The notes beneath the pieces were generated by a model that was not told the origin of the DNA, did not search any database, and worked only from the letters and a program-made list of their open reading frames with translations. This document shows, one piece after another, positions 1 to 8,515 of a stretch of DNA of 64,000 nucleotides. Each line of letters begins with the position of its first letter. The stretch's first letter is position 1. Source of the stretch: Streptosporangium brasiliense (GTDB lineage: Bacteria > Actinomycetota > Actinomycetes > Streptosporangiales > Streptosporangiaceae). The stretch lies in the NCBI RefSeq assembly GCF_030811595.1, contig NZ_JAUSRB010000002.1:4402001-4466000 (forward strand), written 5' to 3'. Both the position numbers and the translations under genes were made by a program.

Positions 1-248
1 ATGTGCGCGTGGGCCAGCCCCATCACCTGGTTGTAGGGGCGCTGCAGCTGCGCGAACTGTCCCTCGTCGAACACGCACACCTGATCGTCGGCCGCCAGGG
101 TGCTCGCGGCGACCGTGGCCAGGACCACGCGGGTGCCGCGTGCCCTCAGCTCGGGCACGAGCGTGGCCACGACTGTCTCGATCCCCCCGTATCCGTGGGG
201 CGGGACCGGCAGCCAGGGGCCGGCGTTCATCAGCACTGTGATGTTCAC
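1..248 (-). CDS. Glycosyltransferase family 4, N-terminal part (runs off window)
   Basis: Only the first 82 codons are inside the window. The protein begins VNITVLMNAGPWLPVPPHGYGGIE; the PPHGYGGIE segment at about residues 15-23 is the donor-side glycine loop near the N-terminus of GT4 (GT-B fold) retaining glycosyltransferases. The GTG start at 248 overlaps the TGA of the upstream GpgS-like gene (GTGA), so the two are translationally coupled and probably act on the same glycoconjugate. Substrate cannot be inferred from this fragment. GT-B family membership is fairly secure; the acceptor is unknown. Confidence 0.8.
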   Translation of the reverse strand, partial: MNITVLMNAGPWLPVPPHGYGGIETVVATLVPELRARGTRVVLATVAASTLAADDQVCVFDEGQFAQLQRPYNQVMGLAHAH

Positions 249-1234
249 GGCTGCCGCCGTTCCGGCATCAGCCGAGCGCCCGAGGCGTACTCCGGAATGG
301 TGATCAGCGGCGGCCGCTCGTGCACGCCCACGTCGCTGACGTGCAGCCGTCGGCCGTTCCCGAGCCGGCGGACCTGCGCGATCCGCCCGTTGGGCGGGTC
401 GGCGGTGACGAGCCGGCCCTCCCGCTCCAGCCGCGACCAGGCGGTGAGCATGATGTGGCCGGCCATCCGGCCGAGCGCCTCGATCGGCTGGTGGGAATGG
501 ACCCGCACGCCGAGATCGACCTGCGCGAGGGAGTCCAGGCCCACCCGGCCGAGCAGGTCGACGAGCAGGCCCAGCTCGACGCCGTACCCGGTGACGAACG
601 AGATCTCCTCCAGCACGGCGCGGCGGCCGGCGTACTCGCCGGCCAGCGGCTGGATGAAGCCGGCCAGCGCGGGCCAGTGCAGGTTGATCAACGGGCGGGC
701 GACCAGCTCGGTCACCCTTCCGCCGCCGTGCGGCTGCGCGGCCGTGCCGTCGGCCAGCGGCCGGTCGTAGCAGCCCTTGACGTAGGCCACCGAGGGGTCG
801 GACAGCAGCGGCCCGAGCAGTCCGGTGACGAAATGCGTGCCGAAGTTACGCAGGTCCGCGTCGATGAAGACGACGAGGTCACCGGTCGTGACGGCCAGCG
901 CCTTCCACAGCGCGTCCCCTTTGCCGGGCAGGAGGCCGTACCCGCGCAGCACGGCGTTCTGGTGGACGACCTGCGCGCCCGCGTCGGCGGCCACCCGGGC
1001 GGTCGCGTCGGTCGAGCAGGAGTCGATCACCACGAGCTCGTCGATCAGGGGGAGACGCTCCCGCAGGTCCCGCCGGATCCGCCCGACGATCTCCCCGACG
1101 GTGCGTTCCTCGTCGCGCGCCGGCAGGACCACGCTGACCCTGTGGTCGCCCTTGGCGGCGAGCACGGCCTCCGGGAGCCAGTCGCCGGCCCGGCTGGTGC
1201 GCGCGTCCAGCCAGCGACCGACCTCAGTGAACAT
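245..1234 (-). CDS. gpgS: Glucosyl-3-phosphoglycerate synthase-like GT-A glycosyltransferase
   Basis: 329 aa, the usual length for GpgS (GT81), which transfers glucose from an NDP-sugar to 3-phosphoglycerate, the first step toward glucosylglycerate and, in mycobacteria, methylglucose lipopolysaccharide. Visible: the GT-A entry VSVVLPARDEE, the segment PGKGDALWKAL that matches the conserved PGKG loop of GpgS, and the metal-binding DAD motif in VVFIDADLRNF. ATG start at 1234; a purine-rich stretch is very close to it, so the exact start is less certain. It is coupled by GTGA to a GT4 gene downstream and faces a divergent oxidoreductase pair, so the substrate could differ from classical GpgS. 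Confidence 0.85.
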   Translation of the reverse strand: MFTEVGRWLDARTSRAGDWLPEAVLAAKGDHRVSVVLPARDEERTVGEIVGRIRRDLRERLPLIDELVVIDSCSTDATARVAADAGAQVVHQNAVLRGYGLLPGKGDALWKALAVTTGDLVVFIDADLRNFGTHFVTGLLGPLLSDPSVAYVKGCYDRPLADGTAAQPHGGGRVTELVARPLINLHWPALAGFIQPLAGEYAGRRAVLEEISFVTGYGVELGLLVDLLGRVGLDSLAQVDLGVRVHSHQPIEALGRMAGHIMLTAWSRLEREGRLVTADPPNGRIAQVRRLGNGRRLHVSDVGVHERPPLITIPEYASGARLMPERRQP

Positions 1235-1381
1235 CGCCCCTCAAGGGCGGATACCCAAGCGTCGTCATCGACTGTGTCCCCCCGGCTGTATACCCGTGTT
1301 ATTACTGTTTGCCCTGGTCAGAGCAGTTCAAATCCGGTGTCAGAGGGTTTGGCGTCGAGTAATGGTGGGATTGCTCGTCCT

Positions 1382-2353
1382 GTGACCTGTCGAATCGGTT
1401 TCGTGGGCGCGGGGAACGTCGCCGCGCGCCACGCGCGTGTGCTGTCGGGCTTCCCGGACGTCCGTATCGTCGGGATAGCCGACACCGACGCCGCCCGGGC
1501 CGCCGGGCTGGCCCGCGAGCACGGGACGGCCGCCTACGGTGACCACGCCGCCCTGCTGCGGAGCGAGCGGCTCGACGCCGTCTACGTCTGCGTGCCGCCC
1601 TTCGCGCACGGCCAGATCGAGCTCGCCGTCCTGGACGCCGGCCTGTCGCTGTTCGTGGAGAAGCCGCTCGCACTGGACGAGGCGACCGCCCGGCGGGTGG
1701 CCGCCGCGGCACGGCGGCGGGGGGCGGTGACCGCGGTCGGGCACCACTGGCGCTACCTGGACGTCGTCGAGCAGGCGCGGCGGCTGCTCGGCGACCGGCC
1801 GGTACGGCTGGCGGTGGGCGTGTGGCTGGACAAGGTGCCCCCGGTGCCCTGGTGGCCGCGCCGCGACGGCTCGGGCGGGCAGGTCATCGAGCAGGCGGTG
1901 CACGTGCTTGACCTGGCCCGGCTGCTCGTCGGAGAGGTCACCGAGGTGAGCGCCCACGAATCGGGACACCCGCCCGACCAGGCCGAAGGGGCGGTCGGGG
2001 CGGCCACCGGCGCCCTGCTGCGCTTCCGTGACGGCGCCACCGGGATCCTCGGCGCCACCTGCCTGCTGGGCTGGAAGCACCGGGCCGGGCTGGAGATCTA
2101 CGCCGAGGGCATCGCGCTGCGGATATCGGAGGACCGGCTGGTCGTCGACACCGGGGCGGGACGCCGGGTCATCGTCGAAGCCGGAGACGCCAGGCGCCGC
2201 GTGGACCGGGCGTTCGTGGACGCGGTGCTGCGCCGCGGCACGGACGTGCGGGCCCCCTACGACGACGCGCTCCGCACGCACCGGCTGGCGTGCGCGGTCG
2301 CCCGCGCGGCCACCTCCGGCGCCCCGGTGAGGTTGGAGGACACCGATGGGTGA
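1382..2353 (+). CDS. Gfo/Idh/MocA-family NAD(P)-dependent oxidoreductase
   Basis: 323 aa, starting at GTG 1382 (VTCRIGFVGAGNVAARHA). The N-terminal Rossmann fold shows GFVGAGNVAARHARVL and an acidic beta2 end (IADTDAA) typical of NAD binding. EKPLALDEA near residue 100 is the conserved EKP motif with the catalytic lysine of this family, which oxidises or reduces sugar hydroxyls and related compounds. The open frame extends far upstream but that part lies antisense to gpgS and is not coding. It overlaps the next gene by 8 bases, so the two dehydrogenases form one operon. Substrate unknown. Confidence 0.88.
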   Translation: MTCRIGFVGAGNVAARHARVLSGFPDVRIVGIADTDAARAAGLAREHGTAAYGDHAALLRSERLDAVYVCVPPFAHGQIELAVLDAGLSLFVEKPLALDEATARRVAAAARRRGAVTAVGHHWRYLDVVEQARRLLGDRPVRLAVGVWLDKVPPVPWWPRRDGSGGQVIEQAVHVLDLARLLVGEVTEVSAHESGHPPDQAEGAVGAATGALLRFRDGATGILGATCLLGWKHRAGLEIYAEGIALRISEDRLVVDTGAGRRVIVEAGDARRRVDRAFVDAVLRRGTDVRAPYDDALRTHRLACAVARAATSGAPVRLEDTDG

Positions 2354-3452
2354 GCGGGTCGTGCGGGTGCTGCAGGTCGCCGGCGCGGGCCGGGTCGTCA
2401 TCGCCGAGGAGCCGGAGGCGCCGGTCGGGGACGGCGGCTTCCGCGTCGAGACGCTCTACAGCGGGCTGTCGGCTGGCACGGAGCTGTCCTACGTCAAGGG
2501 GACCAACCCCTACCTGTCGGCGGGCTGGGATCCGGCGTTCGGGCTGTTCCGCGCCGACCGGCCGGCCGCCGCGTACCCGGTGACGCGGCTGGGCTACATG
2601 GAGGTCGCCCAGGTCGCCGAGAGCCGCACCCCGGCGCTGTCGCCCGGCCAGGTCGTGGCGATGGCGTACGGCCACCGGACCGGCTACACGGCCGACTCCG
2701 TCGAGGACCGCTACGTCCCGCTGCCCGCCGGGCTGGATCCCCTGCTGGGCATCTACGCCGCCCACATGGGGCCCATCTGCGCGAACGGCCTGCTGCACGC
2801 GGCCGCCGACATCTGCGGGGCGGACGTGCGCACCCTCGGCGACGGCGTGCGGGGCCGGTGCGTCGCGGTGACCGGGGCGGGGGTCGTCGGGCTGATGACC
2901 GCCCTGTTCGCCCGGCATCACGGCGCCGCGGCGGTGACGGTGGTGGACCGGACCCGGGACCGGCTGGAGCGCGCCGGACGGCTCGGCTTCGACACGGTCG
3001 CGATGGACGGCCAGGACCCGGCGCTCGCGGTGAAGGCCCGCTGGCGGCACTCCCGCAACGACCGGGGCGCCGACGTGGTCTTCCAGTGCCGCGGCCGGCC
3101 GGAGAGCCTGCACCTCGGGCTGCGGCTGCTGCGGCCCCAGGGCACGGTCGTCGATCTGGCCTTCTACCAGGAGGGCGCGGCGCGACTGCGGCTCGGCGAG
3201 GAGTTCCACCACAACGCGCTGTCGATCAGGTGCTCGCAGATCGGCCGCGTGCCGCGCGGGCTGGACCACGTCTGGAGCCGGGACCGGCTCTCGGCCGAGA
3301 CGCTCGACCTCCTGCGCGCGCACGGCGACGGGATCCGCCGCCACCTGATCACAGACATGGTGCCCTTCGACGACGCGCCCCCGTTCATGTCCGCTCTCGC
3401 GGCCCGGCGCCGTCACACCGTCCAGACCGTGTTCGACATGGTCTCCGGGTGA
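2346..3452 (+). CDS. Zinc-independent MDR (alcohol dehydrogenase-like) oxidoreductase
   Basis: 368 aa medium-chain dehydrogenase. The N-terminal GroES-like half carries YSGLSAGTELSYVKG; the Cys/His ligands of the catalytic zinc are not visible there, so it is probably not a classical zinc ADH. The nucleotide-binding loop is TGAGVVGLMTALFA near residue 180, followed by TVVDRTRDRLERA. ATG 2346 overlaps the upstream stop by 8 bases. Related MDR proteins occur beside glycosyltransferases in actinobacteria, consistent with a role in sugar or polyketide-like modification; the reaction is not predictable here. Confidence 0.82.
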   Translation: MGERVVRVLQVAGAGRVVIAEEPEAPVGDGGFRVETLYSGLSAGTELSYVKGTNPYLSAGWDPAFGLFRADRPAAAYPVTRLGYMEVAQVAESRTPALSPGQVVAMAYGHRTGYTADSVEDRYVPLPAGLDPLLGIYAAHMGPICANGLLHAAADICGADVRTLGDGVRGRCVAVTGAGVVGLMTALFARHHGAAAVTVVDRTRDRLERAGRLGFDTVAMDGQDPALAVKARWRHSRNDRGADVVFQCRGRPESLHLGLRLLRPQGTVVDLAFYQEGAARLRLGEEFHHNALSIRCSQIGRVPRGLDHVWSRDRLSAETLDLLRAHGDGIRRHLITDMVPFDDAPPFMSALAARRRHTVQTVFDMVSG

Positions 3453-3461
3453 CCGGCCGGC

Positions 3462-3497
3462 GGCCCCGGCCCCTGCCCTGCGGGCCGGTCCGGGGCC
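3462..3497. terminator. GC-rich hairpin between convergent genes
   Basis: Perfect 8-bp inverted repeat GGCCCCGG (3462-3469) and CCGGGGCC (3490-3497) between the convergent MDR and SDR genes. There is no U-tract, as is usual in high-GC actinobacteria. It could end transcription from both sides; inferred from position and symmetry only. Confidence 0.4.
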
Positions 3498-3514
3498 CGT
3501 CGCCGGGCGGCCCG

Positions 3515-4312
3515 TCAGCCGCCGCCCAGACGCCGGACGGCGAGCGCGGCGGCGCGGACGGCGAGCACGGGCGAGAGCCGCGTGCCGCGCCAGGCCATCC
3601 GCCCCGACGCCGGGGCCACGATGAGCGCCCGGTCGCGTGCCAGGCCCCTCATGACGTCGACGGCCAGCGAGTCGGCCGAGTAGAGCCGGCCCTGGGTCCT
3701 GACCGCCGACCGCCGGGCCCCCGCCCCGGTCGCGGTCTGCGGCAGGCCGGGGTTGGCGTGGTCGAGCAGCGGAGTGTCGGTGAAGCCCGGGCAGACCACG
3801 CTCACCCGCACGCCGTGCGCCGCCGCCTCGGCCCGCAGCGCGAGCGACAGCCCGACCACCGCGTGCTTGGTCGCCGTGTAGGGGGCCATCAGCGGGGCGG
3901 GGACCAGGCCGGCCAGGGACGCGGTGTTCACGATGTGGCCGTGGCCCTGCCGGATCATGACCGGATAGGCGGCGTGGACGCCGTGGACCACGCCGCGCAG
4001 GTTCACGTCGATGGTGCGGTCCCAGTGGTCGAGGGTGAGCTCGTCGGTGGTGCCGCCGACCGCGATCCCGGCGTTGTTGAACATGAAGTCCAGCCGGCCC
4101 CGCTCGGCCCTGACGGCCGTCACCAGGTCCTGGACGGCCTGCGGGTCGGTGACGTCCAGCGCCGCGCCCACGCCGCCGCACTCCTTGGCGACCCGCTCGG
4201 CCCCGGCGCCGTCCAGGTCCGCGACCACGACGTGCGCGCCGCGCCGGCCGAGCTCGCGGCAGAGGGCCCGGCCGATGCCGGAGGCCCCGCCCGTCACGAT
4301 CGCCGTCCTCAT
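3515..4312 (-). CDS. Short-chain dehydrogenase/reductase (SDR)
   Basis: 265 aa classical SDR. Cofactor motif TGGASGIGRALC at residues 6-17, VADLD after beta2 (NAD-type acidic residue), NNAGIA near 80, and the catalytic YTATK (YxxxK). ATG 4312 overlaps the TGA of the AurF-like gene (ATGA), so both are co-translated from one transcript. Likely oxidises or reduces a hydroxyl or keto group on the same compound handled by the oxygenase; substrate unknown. Confidence 0.88.
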   Translation of the reverse strand: MRTAIVTGGASGIGRALCRELGRRGAHVVVADLDGAGAERVAKECGGVGAALDVTDPQAVQDLVTAVRAERGRLDFMFNNAGIAVGGTTDELTLDHWDRTIDVNLRGVVHGVHAAYPVMIRQGHGHIVNTASLAGLVPAPLMAPYTATKHAVVGLSLALRAEAAAHGVRVSVVCPGFTDTPLLDHANPGLPQTATGAGARRSAVRTQGRLYSADSLAVDVMRGLARDRALIVAPASGRMAWRGTRLSPVLAVRAAALAVRRLGGG

Positions 4313-5298
4313 CGGGCCCTCTCCCGGGCCGGCGCCGCCCAGATGCCCATCGCCTTCCAGACCCCGCGCTGGACGGGGTTCGTCATGCCCAGCTCGGCGC
4401 AGAGCTCCCGGGTCTTGGCCACCGAGTCGCGGATCTGCCCGGCCGTCTCGGGGCTGTCGGTGTAGACCTCCTTGACGACGTGCTCGGGGATCCGGAACCG
4501 CCTGATCATCGACCCGGGGGGCGACAGCATGATCCGGGCCATGACGCCCAGGACGACGGGCGAGACGATCCCCAGCGTGAAGCGGCGGTAGCGGGGCATC
4601 CGCGGGACCCGGCGGCGCAGGTAGTGCCGGGCGAAGGAGATGTGCCGGGCCTCCTCCGCGATGTGGATCCGCATGATGGTCTCCTCCAGGGGGTGCCGGA
4701 TCTGGCCCTCCCTGAGGGTCTTGCGCTGCACGTGGTCGATCGGGTCCTCGCCGCCGAGCACGAAGATGAAGAACAGCTCGGTGGAGATCAGCGGGATCCA
4801 GGGGGTGATCTGGGCCAGCAGGCTCAGCGGGCCCGGCATGCCCCTGATCGGAAGCCCCGTGCGGTTGACGAACTCCTGGAACATCATCCCGTGATGTCCC
4901 TCTTCGATGGTCTCGTGGTAGACGTAGCGGAACTCGGGGGAGCCGTTCGGCAGCCGGTAGGCGTAGTTCAGCAGGCCGCGCTTGAGCAGGTTCTCGAACT
5001 GCAGGCCGATCTTCATGGCGGTCGCCACCCGCCACAGGCCGATCCTGGCGCGGACCTCGGGCGGCTGCGCCCGGTACCAGGGGTGCCCACCGAGCCTGTC
5101 GACCCCGGGCAGCTCCCAGCGGGGGTCGTCCTGGCGGACGAGGAAGTCCTCGTCGTCCCAGGGGATGTCGGCGTAGGGCTCCCAGTGCTTGTCGACCGAG
5201 GCCTTGGACAGGCGCTCGATGACGGCCTCGTAAGCGCGCCTCTCCGTGACGGTCTGGTCGTTCTCTCTGTCCGCGGTGGTGTTCGGAGCGGGTGTCAT
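4309..5298 (-). CDS. AurF-like diiron oxygenase
   Basis: 329 aa ferritin-like diiron protein of the AurF (p-aminobenzoate N-oxygenase) family. Two iron-binding helices are visible: YHETIEEGHHGMMFQEF (ExxH type) and HIAEEARHISFARHYL (EExxH). Family members oxidise aromatic amines or C-H/N-H bonds in secondary metabolism, and many are orphan enzymes in actinomycetes. The N-terminus is hydrophilic, with no signal peptide. Translationally coupled to the SDR, and divergent from an EamA exporter across a promoter region with a 22-bp-period repeat. A detoxification or small tailoring unit is plausible; no biosynthetic core gene is nearby. Confidence 0.82.
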   Translation of the reverse strand: MTPAPNTTADRENDQTVTERRAYEAVIERLSKASVDKHWEPYADIPWDDEDFLVRQDDPRWELPGVDRLGGHPWYRAQPPEVRARIGLWRVATAMKIGLQFENLLKRGLLNYAYRLPNGSPEFRYVYHETIEEGHHGMMFQEFVNRTGLPIRGMPGPLSLLAQITPWIPLISTELFFIFVLGGEDPIDHVQRKTLREGQIRHPLEETIMRIHIAEEARHISFARHYLRRRVPRMPRYRRFTLGIVSPVVLGVMARIMLSPPGSMIRRFRIPEHVVKEVYTDSPETAGQIRDSVAKTRELCAELGMTNPVQRGVWKAMGIWAAPARERAR

Positions 5299-5406
5299 CG
5301 CTGCACTCCCATCGGGTGTCCTGCCGCGTAATTGTACGAAGCATCTAATAGCGGCGGAAGTCCCCGAGAGGGTGTGAGCTCCCTCACGCCGGTGTGGCGT
5401 CCTTAC

Positions 5407-5448
5407 CTCAGCGTTGTATTCGGACCGACTCAGCGTTGTATTCGGACC
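5407..5448. promoter_or_regulatory. Tandem 20-bp repeat, candidate operator
   Basis: CTCAGCGTTGTATTCGGACC occurs exactly twice, at 5407-5426 and 5429-5448, separated by GA. The 22-bp period (two helical turns) places both copies on one face of DNA. They lie between the divergent AurF-like and EamA genes, 57 bases before the EamA start. A dimeric regulator, perhaps the nearby TetR protein, could bind; that link is inference. Confidence 0.5.
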
Positions 5449-5504
5449 ACTCCCGATCCTCGCCGTGACCTTCCGGTAGCTCCCGGTGATGCGATCCTTC
5501 CGGT

Positions 5505-6428
5505 ATGACAGCGGTGTTCGCTTCTCGACCCCTCCTGGGAGCCATACTTCTGTTGTCCGTCAGCGCGGCCTGGGGGTCGGCCTTCCCGCTGATGAAAGAC
5601 CTCATCGTCCGAATGCCGGTGGCCGACCTGCTCGCCGAGCGGTATGGCATCGCCGCGCTCGTCCTGGTCGCGGCCCGTCCGGGCTGCCTGCGGGGGCTGT
5701 CGGACGGCACCTGGCTGACCGGCGCCCTGCTCGGCCTGCTGTTCGGCGTGGGCCAGACCGCCCAGGCCGTCGCGCTGCACGACCTGCCGTCATCGGTGTC
5801 GGGCTTCGCCGTCGGCTCCTACGTGGTGATCACCCCGGTCCTCGGGCTGGTCCTGCTCGGCACCAGGATCCAGGGGCGCACCTGGGTCGCGGTGGCGCTC
5901 GCGCTGGCCGCGATGACGGTCTTCACCCTGCTGCGGGAGGCCGGAGGCGCCGCCGTCTCCCCGCCCGCCCTGGCCGTCACCCTGCTGTCGGCGGTCCTGT
6001 ACTCGGCGCACACGCTGGTGCTGGGGAGCTCCGCCGGGGCACGGCGCGACGCCTACGCGGTCGCGGTGATCCAGCTCGGCACCATCGCGCTCATGACGGG
6101 CGTCCTGGCGGTGCCGGACGGCCTCACCCTGCCCCGGACGCCGGGCGACTGGTTGATCCTCGGCCACCTGTCGGTCGTGGCCTGCGCGCTGGGCTTCCTG
6201 GCCCGCTCCTACGGCCAGCTCCACGTCCCGCCGGTGCCCGCCGCCGTGCTCCTGTCGGCCCAGCCGCTCTGGGTGACCGCCCTGGCCGTCGTGCTGTACG
6301 GCGAGCCGCTCACCTGGAGCGTCTTCCTCGGCGGAGGGCTGATCGCGCTGGCCATGCTCCTGGTCGTGCTGCCCGGCGGGCTGCTCAGGACAGCGCGTCG
6401 ACGGACAGGCCCAGCTCCGCCGCGGTAG
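5505..6428 (+). CDS. EamA-family (DMT superfamily) membrane exporter
   Basis: 307 aa hydrophobic protein with about ten membrane segments and two EamA repeats. The start (LLSVSAAWGSAFPLMKDLI) carries the family's Ser-Trp-Gly-Ser pattern and the second half repeats the fold (ALAVTLLSAVLYSAHTLVLG). DMT transporters export amino acids, metabolites or drugs by proton antiport. ATG 5505 has only a weak ribosome site. The end overlaps the convergent TetR gene by 44 bases, suggesting a regulator-exporter pair. Confidence 0.85.
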   Translation: MTAVFASRPLLGAILLLSVSAAWGSAFPLMKDLIVRMPVADLLAERYGIAALVLVAARPGCLRGLSDGTWLTGALLGLLFGVGQTAQAVALHDLPSSVSGFAVGSYVVITPVLGLVLLGTRIQGRTWVAVALALAAMTVFTLLREAGGAAVSPPALAVTLLSAVLYSAHTLVLGSSAGARRDAYAVAVIQLGTIALMTGVLAVPDGLTLPRTPGDWLILGHLSVVACALGFLARSYGQLHVPPVPAAVLLSAQPLWVTALAVVLYGEPLTWSVFLGGGLIALAMLLVVLPGGLLRTARRRTGPAPPR

Positions 6429-6987
6429 CCGTACGGACGAGCTGGGCCATGCGGGCCCGGGGCAGCACACGCTTGTGCACGGTCACCTGGGTGGACAGGC
6501 CGTCGACGAGCGAGATGATCCGCCAGGTCGAACCGTCGGGGTCGGCGCAGGTGAAGGCCCCGGCCGCGGCGCCCTCGTCGATGATCGCGCGCAGCGCCTG
6601 CTTCCAGCGCAGGTCGATCCTGCGGGACATCTCCTCCAGGTCGGGATTGCGTATCGACTCGGCCCAGGCGTCGATCCACAGCGTCCACGACTTGGACCTG
6701 CCGCTGGGGGAGTAGAGCCTGAGCAGTCCGCGCAGCCGTTCCAGCGGGGAGCCGCCCGACTCCTCCAGCTTGGTGAGCGCCTCCAGGTCGCGCTCCGCCG
6801 CATAGGCGAAGGCCTGGGCGAACAGCTTCTCCTTGGTCTCGAAGTGGTAGAACAGCAGCGCCTGGCTGACCCCGGCGGCCTGCGCGATGTCGGCGGTCCG
6901 GGTGTGCCCGAACCCCTGGGCCGCTATGACATCGCAGGCGGTCCGGAGTAGATCGTCACGGCGTAGTCGCCCAAATCCCCGTGCCAC
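6385..6987 (-). CDS. TetR-family transcriptional regulator
   Basis: 200 aa. The N-terminal HTH is clear: LLRTACDVIAAQGFGHTRTADIAQAAGVSQALLFYHFETKEKLF, with the recognition helix around residues 33-50. The C-terminal half is the variable ligand domain. GTG start 6987 lies 9 bases after the stop of the histidine kinase gene on the same strand. The 3' end overlaps the convergent EamA gene by 44 bases; regulation of that exporter is plausible but not shown by the sequence. Confidence 0.9.
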   Translation of the reverse strand: MARGFGRLRRDDLLRTACDVIAAQGFGHTRTADIAQAAGVSQALLFYHFETKEKLFAQAFAYAAERDLEALTKLEESGGSPLERLRGLLRLYSPSGRSKSWTLWIDAWAESIRNPDLEEMSRRIDLRWKQALRAIIDEGAAAGAFTCADPDGSTWRIISLVDGLSTQVTVHKRVLPRARMAQLVRTATAAELGLSVDALS

Positions 6988-6996
6988 AGGGGAACC

Positions 6997-8343
6997 CTAG
7001 CGGTTCAGGGGGATACGCAGGACGAAACGTGCGCCTTGCGGGCTGTCTTCGAGCGTCAGCTGTCCGCCGTGCGCCTGGGCGATCTCCCTGGCGATGGCCA
7101 GCCCCAGCCCGGTGCCCCCGGCGTCCCTGTTGCGCGAGGCGTCCAGCCGGGTGAACCGGTGGAAGACCACCTCCCGGTGCTCGGGGGCGATGCCGGCGCC
7201 GTCGTCGACCACTTCGACGACGGCCGTGCCGTCCTGCTCCGTCGCGCTCACCGAGACCCACGAGGCGGCGTGCCGCTCGGCGTTGTCCAGCAGGTTCGTC
7301 AGCAGCCGCGCCAGCCGGAGCCGGTCGCCCGACACGACGAGGCCGGGCTTCAGCTCCCGGACCACCGTGACGCCGCGCTTGCGGCGGTCCAGCTCGTCGC
7401 CGCACAGCTCGCCCAGGTCGACCGGCTCCCTGTCGGAGGGCGTGCCGGCGTCGATCCTGGCGAGCATCAGCAGATCGGAGGCGAGAGCCTGGAGCCGGTC
7501 GAGACTGGCGAGCATCGCGGTGGCCTTCGCGGTCCAGTCGGTGTCGTCGGGATAGAGCAGCGCCTCCTCCACTTGGGCGCGCATGGCGGTGAGCGGGCTG
7601 CGCAGGTCGTGGGAGGCGTCGGAGACGAACCGGCGCTGCCGTTCCACCACGGCCTCCAGGCGGTCGAGGGTCTGGTTGATCGTCTCGGCCAGCTGCCTGA
7701 TCTCGTCGTGCCCCTCGGGCACCGGGACCCGCCGGCCGAGGTCGGTCGCGGTGATCTCCGCCAGCCGCTTCCTGATGTCGTTCACCGGGTGCAGCGCCCT
7801 GGTCACCATGTGGTAAGCGCCGAGCCCGGCCAGCGCCACGAGCAGCAGGGAGGAGCCGACGAGCGCGGCGAACACGCCGGGGTGGACGTACCAGGGGGTC
7901 GCGTCGTCGACGGAGTAGATGAGCCAGTCGCCCTCCCGCCTGCGGATGCGGAGGGCCACGACGACCATGCACCTGTCGGGGAACCGGGGGATGTCGCAGA
8001 GCTGCCGGTCGGCCCGCACCTTCCCGTCGGGGGGAGCGAAGTCCGCTATCGGGGGGGCGCCGGCCAGGCCCGGGGACGAGGCGACGACCTTGCCCTCCGG
8101 GTTCAGGACCTGGACGCCCTCGGTGTTCCCCACCGGCAGGGTGGCGGGCCGCGCGCTCCCGCTCCGGGCGAGGTTGACGACCTCCAGGGCGGATCCGGCC
8201 ACCTCGTTGGTCCGGGAGAACTCCGCCATGTCGTAGAGGGCGAGCGTCAGGACGGTGGTGACCAGGATGCCGCACAGGACGGTGACGGTGACGGCGATGA
8301 GTGTCAGCCGCGCCCGCACGGAGTAGCCGTTCCGTGTGATCAC
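6997..8343 (-). CDS. Sensor histidine kinase, orphan (no adjacent response regulator)
   Basis: 448 aa. Membrane helix 1 at about residues 12-36, an extracytoplasmic sensor of about 115 residues holding one Cys pair (C116, C125), helix 2 at about 157-177, HAMP to about 230, HisKA with the phospho-acceptor H245 in SDASHDLRSPL, then HATPase_c with the N box NLLDNAERHA and G boxes DDGAGIAP and GGTGLGLAI. No response regulator gene lies next to it: downstream is a TetR gene and upstream a divergent acyl-CoA dehydrogenase. The two Cys might form a disulfide or bind a ligand (inference). Confidence 0.9.
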   Translation of the reverse strand: MITRNGYSVRARLTLIAVTVTVLCGILVTTVLTLALYDMAEFSRTNEVAGSALEVVNLARSGSARPATLPVGNTEGVQVLNPEGKVVASSPGLAGAPPIADFAPPDGKVRADRQLCDIPRFPDRCMVVVALRIRRREGDWLIYSVDDATPWYVHPGVFAALVGSSLLLVALAGLGAYHMVTRALHPVNDIRKRLAEITATDLGRRVPVPEGHDEIRQLAETINQTLDRLEAVVERQRRFVSDASHDLRSPLTAMRAQVEEALLYPDDTDWTAKATAMLASLDRLQALASDLLMLARIDAGTPSDREPVDLGELCGDELDRRKRGVTVVRELKPGLVVSGDRLRLARLLTNLLDNAERHAASWVSVSATEQDGTAVVEVVDDGAGIAPEHREVVFHRFTRLDASRNRDAGGTGLGLAIAREIAQAHGGQLTLEDSPQGARFVLRIPLNR

Positions 8344-8515
8344 GCCAATCTCTCCCCCCGGAGATCAGACGATCACATGGATGAATTAATTACCGATTCC
8401 TGGTGCTTCATGGCCAAGAATGGGCAAATATCCCTCCCACCTTCCGCTGCAGAGCATTGCTCTGTACTGCTGATCCGGCGCTGGTTAGAGTAAGTGAGCG
8501 CTGATTGGAGCGGAC

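Noticed and set aside
320..1381. Long upstream extension of the Gfo/Idh frame (677 codons in total)
   Set aside because: It lies antisense to the gpgS gene, shows no homology pattern, and the family N-terminus begins at GTG 1382.
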